Below are positions 1 through 6,603 of a stretch of DNA of 8,753 bases, piece after piece. The position numbers were made by a program, and so were the translations under genes. Below the pieces are notes generated by a model. The model was given only the letters and a program-made list of their open reading frames with translations. It had not been told where the DNA came from and ran no database searches. Position 1 is the first letter of the stretch. Each line of letters opens with the position of its first letter. This DNA is from a bacterium (GTDB taxonomy: Bacteria; Cyanobacteriota; Sericytochromatia; S15B-MN24; VGJW01). The stretch covers positions 1 through 8,753 of the forward strand of contig JAJYIO010000075.1 in assembly GCA_021790035.1 (NCBI GenBank), read 5' to 3'.

Positions 1-617
1 CGCATCCCGAGCTTGTGGGTCTTGCGATCGACGATGAGGCCCGGGGTACCCTTCTCGATCAGGAAGGCGGTGACGCCCCGGGCGCCCGTCGTATCTGGAT
101 CCGTGCGGGCGAAGAGCAGGAAGAGATCGCCGCTCTTGGCATTGGTGATCCACTGCTTGGTCCCGTTGAGCACATAAGCATCGCCATCGCGGTCGGCCCG
201 GGTGCGCAGCGCCGCGGCATCCGATCCACAGTGCGGCTCGGTCAGGGCGAAGCAGCCCAGCCACTGGCCGCTGGCGAGCTTTGGCAGGTACCGGGACTTC
301 TGCTCTGGCGTGCCCCAGGCGGCGATGGAGGAGGCATGGGCCGAGAGGTGGACCGAGTAGGCCGTGGCCAGGCCCGCATCGTGCCTGGCCAGCTCCTCGA
401 TCGCCAGGATGTAGTCGACGAACGATCCCCCGCCGCCGCCGTACTGCTCGGGCAGCGGAATGCCGAGCAGGCCGAGCTCGCCCATCTTGCGAAACACGTC
501 GAGCGGGAAGTGCTCGTCGTGGTCCCATTCCGCGGTATGCGGATCGATCTCGCGGCTGCAAAAGTCGCGGACCATGTCCACGAGCTCATGCTGATCGGGG
601 GTCAACTCGAAGTCCAA
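1..617 (-). CDS. Acyl-CoA dehydrogenase, N-terminal part (cut by window edge)
   Basis: This is a FAD-dependent acyl-CoA dehydrogenase, which interconverts a saturated acyl-CoA and its trans-2-enoyl-CoA, usually passing electrons to electron-transfer flavoprotein. About 205 residues are visible of a family length near 380; the rest lies beyond the left edge. Residues 1-115 match the helical N-terminal domain (DFELTPDQHELVDMVRDF, LGLLGIPLPEQYGG, IEELARHDAGLATAYSVH, and WGTPEQKSRYLPKLASG at 101-117). The middle beta domain follows, with the family signature ALTEPHCGSDAAA at 124-136 and the FAD-contacting WITNA at 156-160. The start is a TTG at 617, chosen because AGAGGAA lies 8 bases upstream and the family N-terminus begins there; no in-frame ATG is available at that point. 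The gene lies 70 bases after the 3-hydroxybutyryl-CoA dehydrogenase and is probably in the same operon. The catalytic Glu is outside the window, so chain-length class (butyryl-CoA or other) cannot be told. Confidence 0.95.
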   Translation of the reverse strand, partial: MDFELTPDQHELVDMVRDFCSREIDPHTAEWDHDEHFPLDVFRKMGELGLLGIPLPEQYGGGGGSFVDYILAIEELARHDAGLATAYSVHLSAHASSIAAWGTPEQKSRYLPKLASGQWLGCFALTEPHCGSDAAALRTRADRDGDAYVLNGTKQWITNAKSGDLFLLFARTDPDTTGARGVTAFLIEKGTPGLIVDRKTHKLGM

Positions 618-625
618 GGCGATCG

Positions 626-632
626 TTCCTCT
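626..632 (-). promoter_or_regulatory. Shine-Dalgarno site fixing a TTG start
   Basis: On the minus strand AGAGGAA stands 8 bases before TTG at 617-615. It decides the unusual start of the acyl-CoA dehydrogenase, because the first in-frame ATG is well inside the conserved N-terminal helix. Confidence 0.7.
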
Positions 633-645
633 GGTTGCGACCGAC

Positions 646-675
646 GAGCGGTGCCGGCACGTGGCCGGCACGCTC
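646..675 (-). other. Intergenic hairpin between hbd and acyl-CoA dehydrogenase
   Basis: GTGCCGGC at 651-658 pairs perfectly with GCCGGCAC at 664-671 across a 5-base loop. After one bulged base (650), GAGC at 646-649 pairs with GCTC at 672-675. No T-run follows on either strand, so it does not look like a classical intrinsic terminator. It may instead be an mRNA-stabilising or processing structure inside the operon. The pairing is read directly from the sequence; its role is inference. Confidence 0.55.
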
Positions 676-687
676 CCCGGGTGAGTC

Positions 688-1566
688 CTACCGGGCGACG
701 GCAGGAGCCTTCTCGGCGGCGTAGTCGTAGAAGCCGCGGCCCGACTTCTTGCCCAGGAGCCCGGCCTGCACCATCTTGCGGAGCAGGGGCGAGGGCCGGT
801 ACTTGTCCTCGCCGAGATCCCGGTGGAGGATCTCCATGATGTAGAGGCAGGTGTCCAGCCCGATGAAATCGGCCAGAGTGAGCGGACCCATCGGGTGGTT
901 CATGCCGAGCTTCATCACGGTGTCGATGTCGTCGCGATTGGCGATCCCCTCCTGCAAGCAGACCACCGCCTCGTTGATCATGGGCATCAAGATGCGATTG
1001 GAAATGAAACCAGGCGCATCGTTGACCGTGACCGGGGTCTTGCCCAAGGCCCGGGCAGTGTCCATCACCGTCTGGTGCACGTCATCGCGGGTCAAGAGAC
1101 CGCGGATGACCTCGACCAGCTGCATGAGCGGGACGGGATTCATGAAGTGCATCCCGATGAAGCGCTCGGGGTGGCTCACGACGCCCGCCAGCTGGGTGAT
1201 GGGCACGCTGCTGGTGTTGGTGGCGAAGATGGCCTCGGGCTTGCAGATCTCGTCGATCTGGCGCCAGGTCTGCTGCTTGGACTCCAGCTTCTCCACGATC
1301 GCCTCGATGACGAGGTCGGCACTCGCGACCTGGGTGAGATCGGCTGTGAAAAGCAGTCGCCCCAGCGTGGCCTCGCGCTCGGCGGCGGTCAGCTTGCCCT
1401 TTTCAACGAACTTGTCGAGCGACCTGGTGGTACCGGCCCTGGCCCGGTCGAGCTGGGGCTGCACGACGTCGTAGACGACCGTCTGATAACCGGACTGCGC
1501 GAAGACCTGCGCGATCCCGGACCCCATCTGGCCAGCGCCGATGATGGCTACATTCTGAACTTGCAT
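688..1566 (-). CDS. hbd: 3-hydroxybutyryl-CoA dehydrogenase
   Basis: This enzyme interconverts acetoacetyl-CoA and (S)-3-hydroxybutyryl-CoA with a nicotinamide cofactor, in the cytoplasm. The protein is 292 residues, close to the usual 280-295 of single-function enzymes. The Rossmann loop GAGQMGSG is at residues 10-17, and the Asp at the end of the second strand (VYD, residue 33) is the residue that usually goes with NAD(H) rather than NADP(H). Expected catalytic residues are present: Ser in NTSS (117-120), His140 in GMHFMNPVP, Glu152 in QLVEVI, and Asn190 in GFISNR. The C-terminal dimerisation domain follows with [16 protein letters not shown] (223-238) and [10 protein letters not shown] (273-282). 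ATG at 1566 has AAGGAG 6-7 bases upstream. The gene sits 185 bases after the thiolase and 70 bases before the acyl-CoA dehydrogenase, as in short-chain acyl-CoA operons. A fused hydratase domain, as in FadB, is absent. Confidence 0.97.
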   Translation of the reverse strand: MQVQNVAIIGAGQMGSGIAQVFAQSGYQTVVYDVVQPQLDRARAGTTRSLDKFVEKGKLTAAEREATLGRLLFTADLTQVASADLVIEAIVEKLESKQQTWRQIDEICKPEAIFATNTSSVPITQLAGVVSHPERFIGMHFMNPVPLMQLVEVIRGLLTRDDVHQTVMDTARALGKTPVTVNDAPGFISNRILMPMINEAVVCLQEGIANRDDIDTVMKLGMNHPMGPLTLADFIGLDTCLYIMEILHRDLGEDKYRPSPLLRKMVQAGLLGKKSGRGFYDYAAEKAPAVAR

Positions 1567-1587
1567 CTTGGACTCCTTGATGAGGGC

Positions 1588-1643
1588 GGCCGTGGGCCTG
1601 CCGGCTCCGGCTCATTCCCGGAGGCGAAGCCGGCACCACGGCC
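1588..1643 (-). other. Long imperfect hairpin in the thiolase-hbd gap
   Basis: The 185-base gap at 1567-1751 has no gene but holds a nested inverted repeat. GGCCGTGG (1588-1595) pairs with CCACGGCC (1636-1643). Inside it GCCGGCT (1600-1606) pairs with AGCCGGC (1628-1634), and CCGG (1607-1610) can pair with CCGG (1618-1621). The asymmetric internal loop is 4 against 1 bases. No T-run follows. It could separate expression of thiolase and hbd or be a degenerate interspersed element; both are inference. I see no convincing promoter in the rest of the gap. Confidence 0.55.
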
Positions 1644-1751
1644 GGCCCAACCCGGCGACTGGGGCACTCCGTTCATCCGCCCGGAACCTCGAGGAATCGG
1701 CTGCGTCGCAGGCGATGCGCGGCCCCGGCGAACAACGAAGCGGAAAGGAGA

Positions 1752-3050
1752 TTAACGGCGGAGGTTTTCGAGAATGACCGCATCGCCCTGGGCCGAGCCC
1801 GAGCAGATGCCCGCTGCGCCGTAACGGCCGCCCGTCCGCGCCAGCTCGAAGGCCAGCGTCGCGATGATGCGAGCGCCCGACGCCCCGATGGGATGGCCCA
1901 TCGCGACGGCGCCGCCGTTGACGTTGGTGCGTTCGGCCAGGGCCGCGACCCGCGCGTCGGAGGCATCCGCAAGCTCGACCTTGCCCCCCGGGATCGACGA
2001 GCCGCCGCCGACGTGGGCTCCGACCAGGACCCGCTCCTTGGCGAGGATCCGCAGGCTGGTCAGGGTGACGGCCGCGAAGGCCTCGTTGATCTCGATCCGG
2101 TCGAGCTGATCGACGGTCAAGCTGGCGCGGGAGAGCGCCTCCTGGATCGCCATGGCGGGGACGATGTGCAGGTAGGGGGGATCCTGCGCCACCATCCCGT
2201 AGCTGACGACGGCGGCGATCGGCTCGAGGCCGAGCTGCTCGGCCTTGCGCTCGCTCATGAGCACGACCGCGCCCGCCCCGTCGTTGATGCCAGGGGCGTT
2301 GCCCGCGGTGATGAGGCCGTCGGCGCCAAAGACCGGCTTGAGCTTGGCCAGGGTCTCGAGGGTGGTCTCCGGGCGAATGCTCTCGTCACGCTTGACGACC
2401 AGAGGATCCTTCTTGCCCTGCGGGATCGTGGCCGGCAGCACTTCCTGGTCGAACTTTCCGGCCTCCCAGGCCGCGTGGGCCAGCTTGTGGCTGCGGGCCG
2501 ACCACTCGTCCATCTCCTCGCGGGTGATGCCATACTCGCGGGACACCGTCGTGCCGTGGACGCCCATGTGGACATCGTGGAAGGCGCACCAGAGGCCGTC
2601 GTGGATCATCCCGTCGACCAGCTCGCCGTTGCCCATGCGGTACCCCTGCCTGGCCTTGGGCAGGTAGTACGGGGTGTTGGTCATGCTCTCCATGCCGCCC
2701 GCGACGAAGATCTCGCCGTCGCCCAGGCGAGCGAACTGGTCGGCCAGCGTGATCGCCCGCATGCCCGAGCCGCAGACCTTGTTGATGGTCAGGCTATGGA
2801 CGGTGACCGGCAGGCCCGCCTTGAGGGCCGCCTGCCGCGAAGGAACCTGCCCGGAGTTGGCCTGCAGAACCTGCCCCATGATCACGTTGTCCACCTGATC
2901 GGGCTCGATGCCGGCGCGGCGGATCGCCTCCTTGATCACCAGCGACCCCAGATCCACCGCGGACAGAGAAGACAGCCCGCCCCCGAGCTTGCCGAAGGGG
3001 GTGCGCACCGCGCTCACGATGACCGTGCGGCCATTATTTGTCGTCGACAT
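1752..3050 (-). CDS. atoB: Acetyl-CoA C-acetyltransferase (thiolase II)
   Basis: This thiolase joins two acetyl-CoA into acetoacetyl-CoA, or runs in reverse in beta-oxidation, in the cytoplasm. Numbered from ATG at 3050 (432 residues), the family landmarks are SAVRTPFGKLGG near 13-24 and the acyl-accepting Cys93 in NKVCGSGM. Further on are TAGNAPGINDGAGA (248-261), NEAFAA (322-327), NVNGGAVAMGHPIGASG (376-392) with catalytic His386, and the second Cys416 in GICSGSAQGDA. The protein is about 40 residues longer than the usual 390-395. Most of the surplus is a Gly-rich stretch between NEAFAA and NVNGG. The C-terminal motif CSGSAQG replaces the commoner C-x-G-G-G-Q-G form. An in-frame TTG at 3059 could add three residues, but only 3 bases separate it from AGGAGG, so ATG at 3050 is preferred. 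The gene name is by function; the exact subfamily is not certain. Confidence 0.96.
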   Translation of the reverse strand: MSTTNNGRTVIVSAVRTPFGKLGGGLSSLSAVDLGSLVIKEAIRRAGIEPDQVDNVIMGQVLQANSGQVPSRQAALKAGLPVTVHSLTINKVCGSGMRAITLADQFARLGDGEIFVAGGMESMTNTPYYLPKARQGYRMGNGELVDGMIHDGLWCAFHDVHMGVHGTTVSREYGITREEMDEWSARSHKLAHAAWEAGKFDQEVLPATIPQGKKDPLVVKRDESIRPETTLETLAKLKPVFGADGLITAGNAPGINDGAGAVVLMSERKAEQLGLEPIAAVVSYGMVAQDPPYLHIVPAMAIQEALSRASLTVDQLDRIEINEAFAAVTLTSLRILAKERVLVGAHVGGGSSIPGGKVELADASDARVAALAERTNVNGGAVAMGHPIGASGARIIATLAFELARTGGRYGAAGICSGSAQGDAVILENLRR

Positions 3051-3062
3051 CGTCGTCAAAAA

Positions 3063-3068
3063 CCTCCT
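3063..3068 (-). promoter_or_regulatory. Shine-Dalgarno site of the thiolase gene
   Basis: A perfect AGGAGG lies 12 bases before ATG at 3050 and 3 bases before an in-frame TTG at 3059. Neither spacing is ideal. The ATG, with a long but usable gap, is the better call. Confidence 0.6.
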
Positions 3069-3121
3069 AAACGAGCCCTCTGCGCTGCGCCGCGCAACCG
3101 CGCCTCGGATGCCTCATCGAA

Positions 3122-3157
3122 CCAGGCCAAACTGCGGTTCCAGGCCAGAACTGCGCT
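3122..3157. repeat. Short imperfect tandem repeat, 18-base period
   Basis: Two adjacent 18-base units share CCAGGCCA (3122-3129 and 3140-3147) and AACTGCG, with a one-base shift between the two blocks. It lies about 70-110 bases upstream of the thiolase start. It could be an operator-like site or just part of the repeat-rich region; the sequence does not decide. Confidence 0.5.
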
Positions 3158-3217
3158 CTATCGAGCGTGCTCCAGTCTACCACCGGTGGCATGCAAGCGC
3201 CTCCGTAGCGCCCGCGG

Positions 3218-3364
3218 GCCGGCCGACCCGCGGACGGCTCCTTCCAAGCCGACTCTTGGCCATCTCGAAAGCCAAGCTACGCAGCAGCTTGCCCGCAGCC
3301 AAAGAGAGTTCGAGGGAACCAGCGGGTTCCCTCGAGTCACTGCCCGAGCTTGCGAGGGAGGATC
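3218..3364. repeat. 147-bp direct repeat, copy 1
   Basis: This unit starts GCCGGCCGACCCGCGG and ends GCGAGGGAGGATC. It matches copy 2 (3383-3529) at 144 of 147 positions; the differences are at 3301, 3302 and 3307. Inside are several inverted repeats. CGAGGGAACC/GGTTCCCTCG (3311-3334) is a perfect 10-bp stem with loop AGCG. CTTGGC/GCCAAG spans 3255-3276, and CAAGCT/AGCTTG spans 3273-3291 and overlaps the previous stem. A further CGAGGG at 3353-3358 could compete for CCCTCG at 3329-3334. The unit has no terminal inverted repeats and no transposase, so it looks like an intergenic dispersed repeat or structured RNA leader rather than an insertion sequence. Confidence 0.93.
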
Positions 3365-3382
3365 CATGCTCACGCAAGCGCC

Positions 3383-3529
3383 GCCGGCCGACCCGCGGAC
3401 GGCTCCTTCCAAGCCGACTCTTGGCCATCTCGAAAGCCAAGCTACGCAGCAGCTTGCCCGCAGCCGGAGAGCGTTCGAGGGAACCAGCGGGTTCCCTCGA
3501 GTCACTGCCCGAGCTTGCGAGGGAGGATC
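3383..3529. repeat. 147-bp direct repeat, copy 2
   Basis: This is the second unit, exactly 165 bases after copy 1, with the same set of inverted repeats; the 10-bp hairpin is at 3476-3499. The three changed bases (3466, 3467, 3472) all lie just before that hairpin and outside its stem. The upstream junction GCAAGCGCC (3374-3382) also recurs before copy 1 (3193-3201). There it is separated from the unit by 16 extra bases, so the duplicated block may originally have been slightly longer. Copy 2 ends 17 bases from the hydrolase stop codon. Confidence 0.93.
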
Positions 3530-3530
3530 G

Positions 3531-3559
3531 AAAATGCGGGCAGGGGTCAGCGCCCTGCA
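3531..3559 (-). terminator. Possible intrinsic terminator overlapping the hydrolase stop
   Basis: Read on the minus strand, TGC-A-GGGC (3559-3552) can pair with GCCCGCA (3541-3535). That gives seven base pairs with one bulge and a 10-base loop, directly followed by TTTT (3534-3531). The stop codon at 3549-3547 sits in the loop. An alternative 6-bp stem GCAGGG/CCCTGC (3558-3553 with 3545-3540) competes with it. The T-run is short, so termination would be weak at best. Confidence 0.35.
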
Positions 3560-4974
3560 TCGTGCTCGGTGATCCATCTCCCCACGGCATCCAGCACCGC
3601 CGGCGCAACCGTTTCCTCGATCTCGCCGTACTCGCCCGGGAGACCGGTCCGGGCGGTTTGCAGCAGGTGATTGAGCCGGGGTAGGGACAGCACCGTCACG
3701 GAATGGTTGCCGTGCTCGGCGAGGACCGTCCGGATCTCGTCCAGGTTCGGCCTGGCGGCGACCTGGAGGTCCAACCCGCCATCCACGGCCAGCACCGGGC
3801 AGCGGACCTTGGCCAGGTACGTGCGCGGATCGGTGCGCACGAAGTACCGGTACCAGGGTGAAAGCAAGGCATCGATCGAGGCCTCGGCCTGCTCGCGCAC
3901 GGTCGCGCTCATCGCCGGGCGGGACAGAATCGCCACCAGGCGCCTGCGCGCCTCGGCCTCGTCCTCGGGGCCCTTCACGATGTCGAGGATCTGCGTCTGC
4001 CTGACGACCGCATCCTTGACTTCCGCCGGGGTCTCTCCCGATGCCCGCGCCAGCATCTCCACCTGCTGCTCGATGATCTGGTCGCCGGGCAGGCCCGGGG
4101 ATGCCAGAAGCACGGTGAAGGCGATCCGGGGGTCAAAGGCCGCGACCATGTCGGCTATGAGCCCGCCCTCGCTGTGGCCCAGAAGGCCGACTCGAGCCGG
4201 ATCGATCTCGGGACGACTGCGGAGGTAGGCGACCCCGGCCCGGGCGTCGTCCGCGTTGGTCGCGCTCGTGATCTTCGTGGGATCCCCGCTCGAGGCCCCG
4301 GTTCCGCGATCGTCGACCCGCAGCACGGCGATCCCCCGGCGCGTCAGCGTGTCGGCCCATAGCTTGAACGGCTTGTGGCCGAACAAGGTGCAGTCGCGAT
4401 CGTGGAGCCCGGAGCCCGGGATCAAGAGAACGGCCGGAAACGGACCCTTGCCCTCGGGCAGCGTCAGCGTGCCGGCGAGGGTGACGTCGCCGGAAGGATA
4501 GCGCACGTCCTCGACGCGATAGGGGTAAGGCGGGTGCGGCTCCTGGGGATGCCTGATCATCTGAGCCGGCCCGCGATCGAGGGTCAGGGCGGTCTGGAAC
4601 GGACCCTGGCTCCAGGTGCCCTCGAGGCGGTTCTCGGCAGCCAGGTAACGTCCGGAGAAGCCGCCGTGGAGGCGACTCGAGGTGGCGACCACGTTGCCGT
4701 TCTCGACGTCGACGTGATCGAGGGGAATGCCCATTTGACCCTGGTCGGGCGAGTCCAGGGTGCCGGTCCAGGTGCCGTCGCTGTTGCGGGTCAGGTGCAA
4801 TACCAGGTGGAGCTTGACGAAGGGCCCGGCCTGGATCACCCCTGTCCACGGGCCCTCGAGGTGCGGCGACGTGAGGCCGGGACTCGCTTCTGGAGGCTGT
4901 CCGGGGCTCGCCATCGCCATCGGTGCGGCGACCAGCGATGCGAGCAAAGCCACGAACACGGCCCGAAACGGCAT
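3547..4974 (-). CDS. Secreted alpha/beta hydrolase (esterase/peptidase-like)
   Basis: This is a 475-residue serine hydrolase with an export signal. Residues 1-22 are a short basic start plus a hydrophobic stretch ending AMA-S, a signal peptide for the periplasm or outside. Residues 38-135 form a beta-rich N-terminal domain (GPWTGVIQAG, SDGTWTGTLDSPDQGQMGIP, GGFSGRYL, LEGTWSQG) that commonly precedes this hydrolase type. The alpha/beta hydrolase fold follows: PGSG (186-189) near the oxyanion hole, DDRGTGASSG (221-230), nucleophile Ser268 in GHSEGG, likely acid Asp402 in GGLDLQV, and His436 in LNHLLQ. All triad positions are present, so it should be active; the substrate is not indicated and could be an ester or a peptide. 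ATG at 4974 has AAAGGAG 6 bases upstream. It follows the propeller lipoprotein by 71 bases, so the two are probably co-transcribed. The open frame continues far upstream, but that part is out of frame with the lipoprotein and is not coding. Confidence 0.92.
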   Translation of the reverse strand: MPFRAVFVALLASLVAAPMAMASPGQPPEASPGLTSPHLEGPWTGVIQAGPFVKLHLVLHLTRNSDGTWTGTLDSPDQGQMGIPLDHVDVENGNVVATSSRLHGGFSGRYLAAENRLEGTWSQGPFQTALTLDRGPAQMIRHPQEPHPPYPYRVEDVRYPSGDVTLAGTLTLPEGKGPFPAVLLIPGSGLHDRDCTLFGHKPFKLWADTLTRRGIAVLRVDDRGTGASSGDPTKITSATNADDARAGVAYLRSRPEIDPARVGLLGHSEGGLIADMVAAFDPRIAFTVLLASPGLPGDQIIEQQVEMLARASGETPAEVKDAVVRQTQILDIVKGPEDEAEARRRLVAILSRPAMSATVREQAEASIDALLSPWYRYFVRTDPRTYLAKVRCPVLAVDGGLDLQVAARPNLDEIRTVLAEHGNHSVTVLSLPRLNHLLQTARTGLPGEYGEIEETVAPAVLDAVGRWITEHDAGR

Positions 4975-5045
4975 CAGGAACTCCTTTGGGGCAGCTCGCG
5001 GACAGCGACCAGGAAGCCGGCCCGCAACGCCGGACGGCAGCCGGA

Positions 5046-6590
5046 TCAGTACTGCGTGCCGCCGGTGATCGTTCCCGGGACGGCCGCCGTGCCGGTGTTC
5101 GAGGAACTCGGCAGCGTGCTCTGCTGACGCCAGTCGTAAGAGCGCTGCATGATGTAACCCTGCGAGCCGACGACCAGGCCATCGCCCTGCGGCAGCACGT
5201 CGATGCCGTTGAAGGTGGGGCTGAGATTGTACTTGAAGTAGGAGTTGTCGATGGTGTAGGTCGTCCCGTCGAAATCGAGGAAGTTGCCGTACACGGCGTT
5301 GATCGGCGACAGCGGGAGCCAGACCTGGGGATTGACCGTCTGACCGACGACCCAACCCTGGCCGCCACCCAGCATCGAGATGCCGTTGAGCGGAACCTGG
5401 TCGAGGTACTGGACCTGGGTGTCGGCAGCCGACATACGCGTCCAGTTGCTCCAGGTAAAGAGATTCTGGCCGCGGGAATCGTACTTGAGCATGAGGCCCT
5501 TGGGCACGTCGAAGCCATTGCTGCCGACCGGGCTCTGGTACTCGCCGACGGCGTAACCCTGCTGCTGGTTCAGCATGCAGATGGCGCGCAACTCGCCGGT
5601 CTCGAAGAGTCCGGTGGTGATGGGCAGGCGATTCGTCGACCAGGCAGTGCCGTCGTAGTGCAGGATCACGGGCTCGTTGTCGTCCTCGCCGACGGCCCAG
5701 ACCTCGTCGCCCATCATCTGCACGGCGTTGAGACGCCCGCTGTCCTCGACCGAGGTATCGCGCTGCCAGCCCTGGCCAGCCCAGTGCATGATGAGGATCT
5801 TGCCGCTGGCGTCCTGGCCAACGGCCCAGGCATTGGAGCGATCGGCCACAGCCACGCCACGAAGCTCGCCCGTCGCCTGGATGGGCATCGGAACCCACGT
5901 GCCATTGGCATAGGCGTAGGCGACGCAGACTCCGGTCTGGCCGGGAGGCGCCTCGGTTCCGACCATCCAGCCGGTCGAAGGATCGGAGAAGTCGATGGCC
6001 CGGAGGGTCGTGCCCTGATCGAAGCCCTGCCCCTGGTAGATCTGCCACTGGCCGCCCAGGAAATGCAGCACGGTGCCCTGGGCGCCCACCGCCCAGGCCT
6101 CGTTGTGACTGATCACCTTGCCGGCGTAAAGATCGGCGCTGGTCGGCGATGCGACCTGCTGCCACGAGTAGACGGCCGGCGTGATCGTCACCGCGGCCTC
6201 GGCGGTCTTGCCGTCGAGCGAGATGCTGACGTTGGTCGTCCGCGGCGCGGTGGGCGTGAATACGCCCGTGTAGTCGACCGACCCGGCGGCGGGATCCCCG
6301 ACGGACCACTGCACCAGCTGCGGATCATAGACGGTCTGGCCATCGGTCAGCTTGACCGTGGGGGTGAACTGCTGGGTCGATCCGACCGAGATCGAGACCG
6401 AGGCGGGCGAGAGCATCAGGCTCTCGACTCCCACACCAGGCGGCAGGTGATGGACCGGCGTCGTCGGGTAGTCGGACGTCGAGGCTACCGTGGTCCCATC
6501 CGGGATGGCAGCGCCCGGTGATTCTCCGCACGCGGTAAGGAGCATGGCGGCGACCATGGCGCCTGCCAGATAGCTCCTCTTGGTCCTCAT
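5046..6590 (-). CDS. Lipoprotein with Big_2-like domain and seven-motif beta-propeller
   Basis: This is a 514-residue predicted lipoprotein. A basic start (MRTKR), a hydrophobic segment and the lipobox LTAC place the lipidated Cys at 21. After a linker, residues 57-136 resemble a bacterial immunoglobulin-like Big_2 domain (LSPASVSISVGSTQQF, VQWSVGDPAAGSVDYTGVFT, AEAAVTI). The rest carries seven spaced W/Y-x-V-G motifs: AWAVG 165, GWMVG 207, AWAVG 254, VWAVG 297, GYAVG 345, GWVVG 412 and GLVVG 471. The 42-67 residue spacing is typical of propeller blades, so a seven-bladed propeller is inferred, similar in style to Ycf48/BNR-like repeats. The tail after 490 is Ser/Thr/Gly-rich. No catalytic motif is seen; a binding or scaffold role at the cell surface or periplasm is likely. 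The start at 6590 is set by the signal peptide. It is the first gene of a likely pair with the hydrolase. Confidence 0.9.
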   Translation of the reverse strand: MRTKRSYLAGAMVAAMLLTACGESPGAAIPDGTTVASTSDYPTTPVHHLPPGVGVESLMLSPASVSISVGSTQQFTPTVKLTDGQTVYDPQLVQWSVGDPAAGSVDYTGVFTPTAPRTTNVSISLDGKTAEAAVTITPAVYSWQQVASPTSADLYAGKVISHNEAWAVGAQGTVLHFLGGQWQIYQGQGFDQGTTLRAIDFSDPSTGWMVGTEAPPGQTGVCVAYAYANGTWVPMPIQATGELRGVAVADRSNAWAVGQDASGKILIMHWAGQGWQRDTSVEDSGRLNAVQMMGDEVWAVGEDDNEPVILHYDGTAWSTNRLPITTGLFETGELRAICMLNQQQGYAVGEYQSPVGSNGFDVPKGLMLKYDSRGQNLFTWSNWTRMSAADTQVQYLDQVPLNGISMLGGGQGWVVGQTVNPQVWLPLSPINAVYGNFLDFDGTTYTIDNSYFKYNLSPTFNGIDVLPQGDGLVVGSQGYIMQRSYDWRQQSTLPSSSNTGTAAVPGTITGGTQY

Positions 6591-6603
6591 GGGTGGCTCT
6601 CTA

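Larger units (their letters stand above)
3051..3546. other. Gene-poor gap carrying structured repeats
   Basis: This stretch of nearly 500 bases lies between the hydrolase stop and the thiolase start. It contains the thiolase Shine-Dalgarno site (3063-3068), a small 18-base imperfect tandem repeat (3122-3157), the palindrome CCACCGGTGG (3180-3189), two long direct repeats (3218-3364 and 3383-3529) and a terminator-like hairpin (3531-3559). Open frames cross it on both strands, but none has a recognisable domain or a good ribosome site. The 55-residue periodicity in those frames follows from the 165-base repeat period being divisible by three. I did not find a convincing promoter for the thiolase here. 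Confidence 0.7.

Noticed and set aside
823..1755. 310-residue plus-strand open frame opposite hbd
   Set aside because: It is the shadow of a complete, motif-rich dehydrogenase on the other strand.
3218..3529. CRISPR array or insertion-sequence ends
   Set aside because: There are only two units, far longer than CRISPR repeats, with an 18-base gap. There are no terminal inverted repeats and no transposase or cas gene nearby.
1893..3572. 559-residue plus-strand open frame opposite the thiolase
   Set aside because: It is antisense to a well-supported thiolase in GC-rich DNA, where long shadow frames are expected. It has low-complexity composition and no domain.
3158..3608. Minus-strand open frames of about 140 residues with a 55-residue internal repeat upstream of the thiolase
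   Set aside because: The repetition comes from the 165-base DNA repeat, whose period is divisible by three, so several frames on both strands look repetitive. There is no good ribosome site or domain, and the frames overlap the end of the hydrolase gene.
3547..6309. 920-residue minus-strand open frame suggesting a fusion ahead of the hydrolase
   Set aside because: Everything upstream of ATG 4974 is out of frame with the lipoprotein and is Arg-rich shadow sequence. A signal peptide and good ribosome site start the hydrolase at 4974.
4923..6521. 532-residue plus-strand open frame opposite the lipoprotein
   Set aside because: It lies antisense to a gene with a signal peptide, lipobox and seven blade motifs. 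Its own translation shows no recognisable domain.
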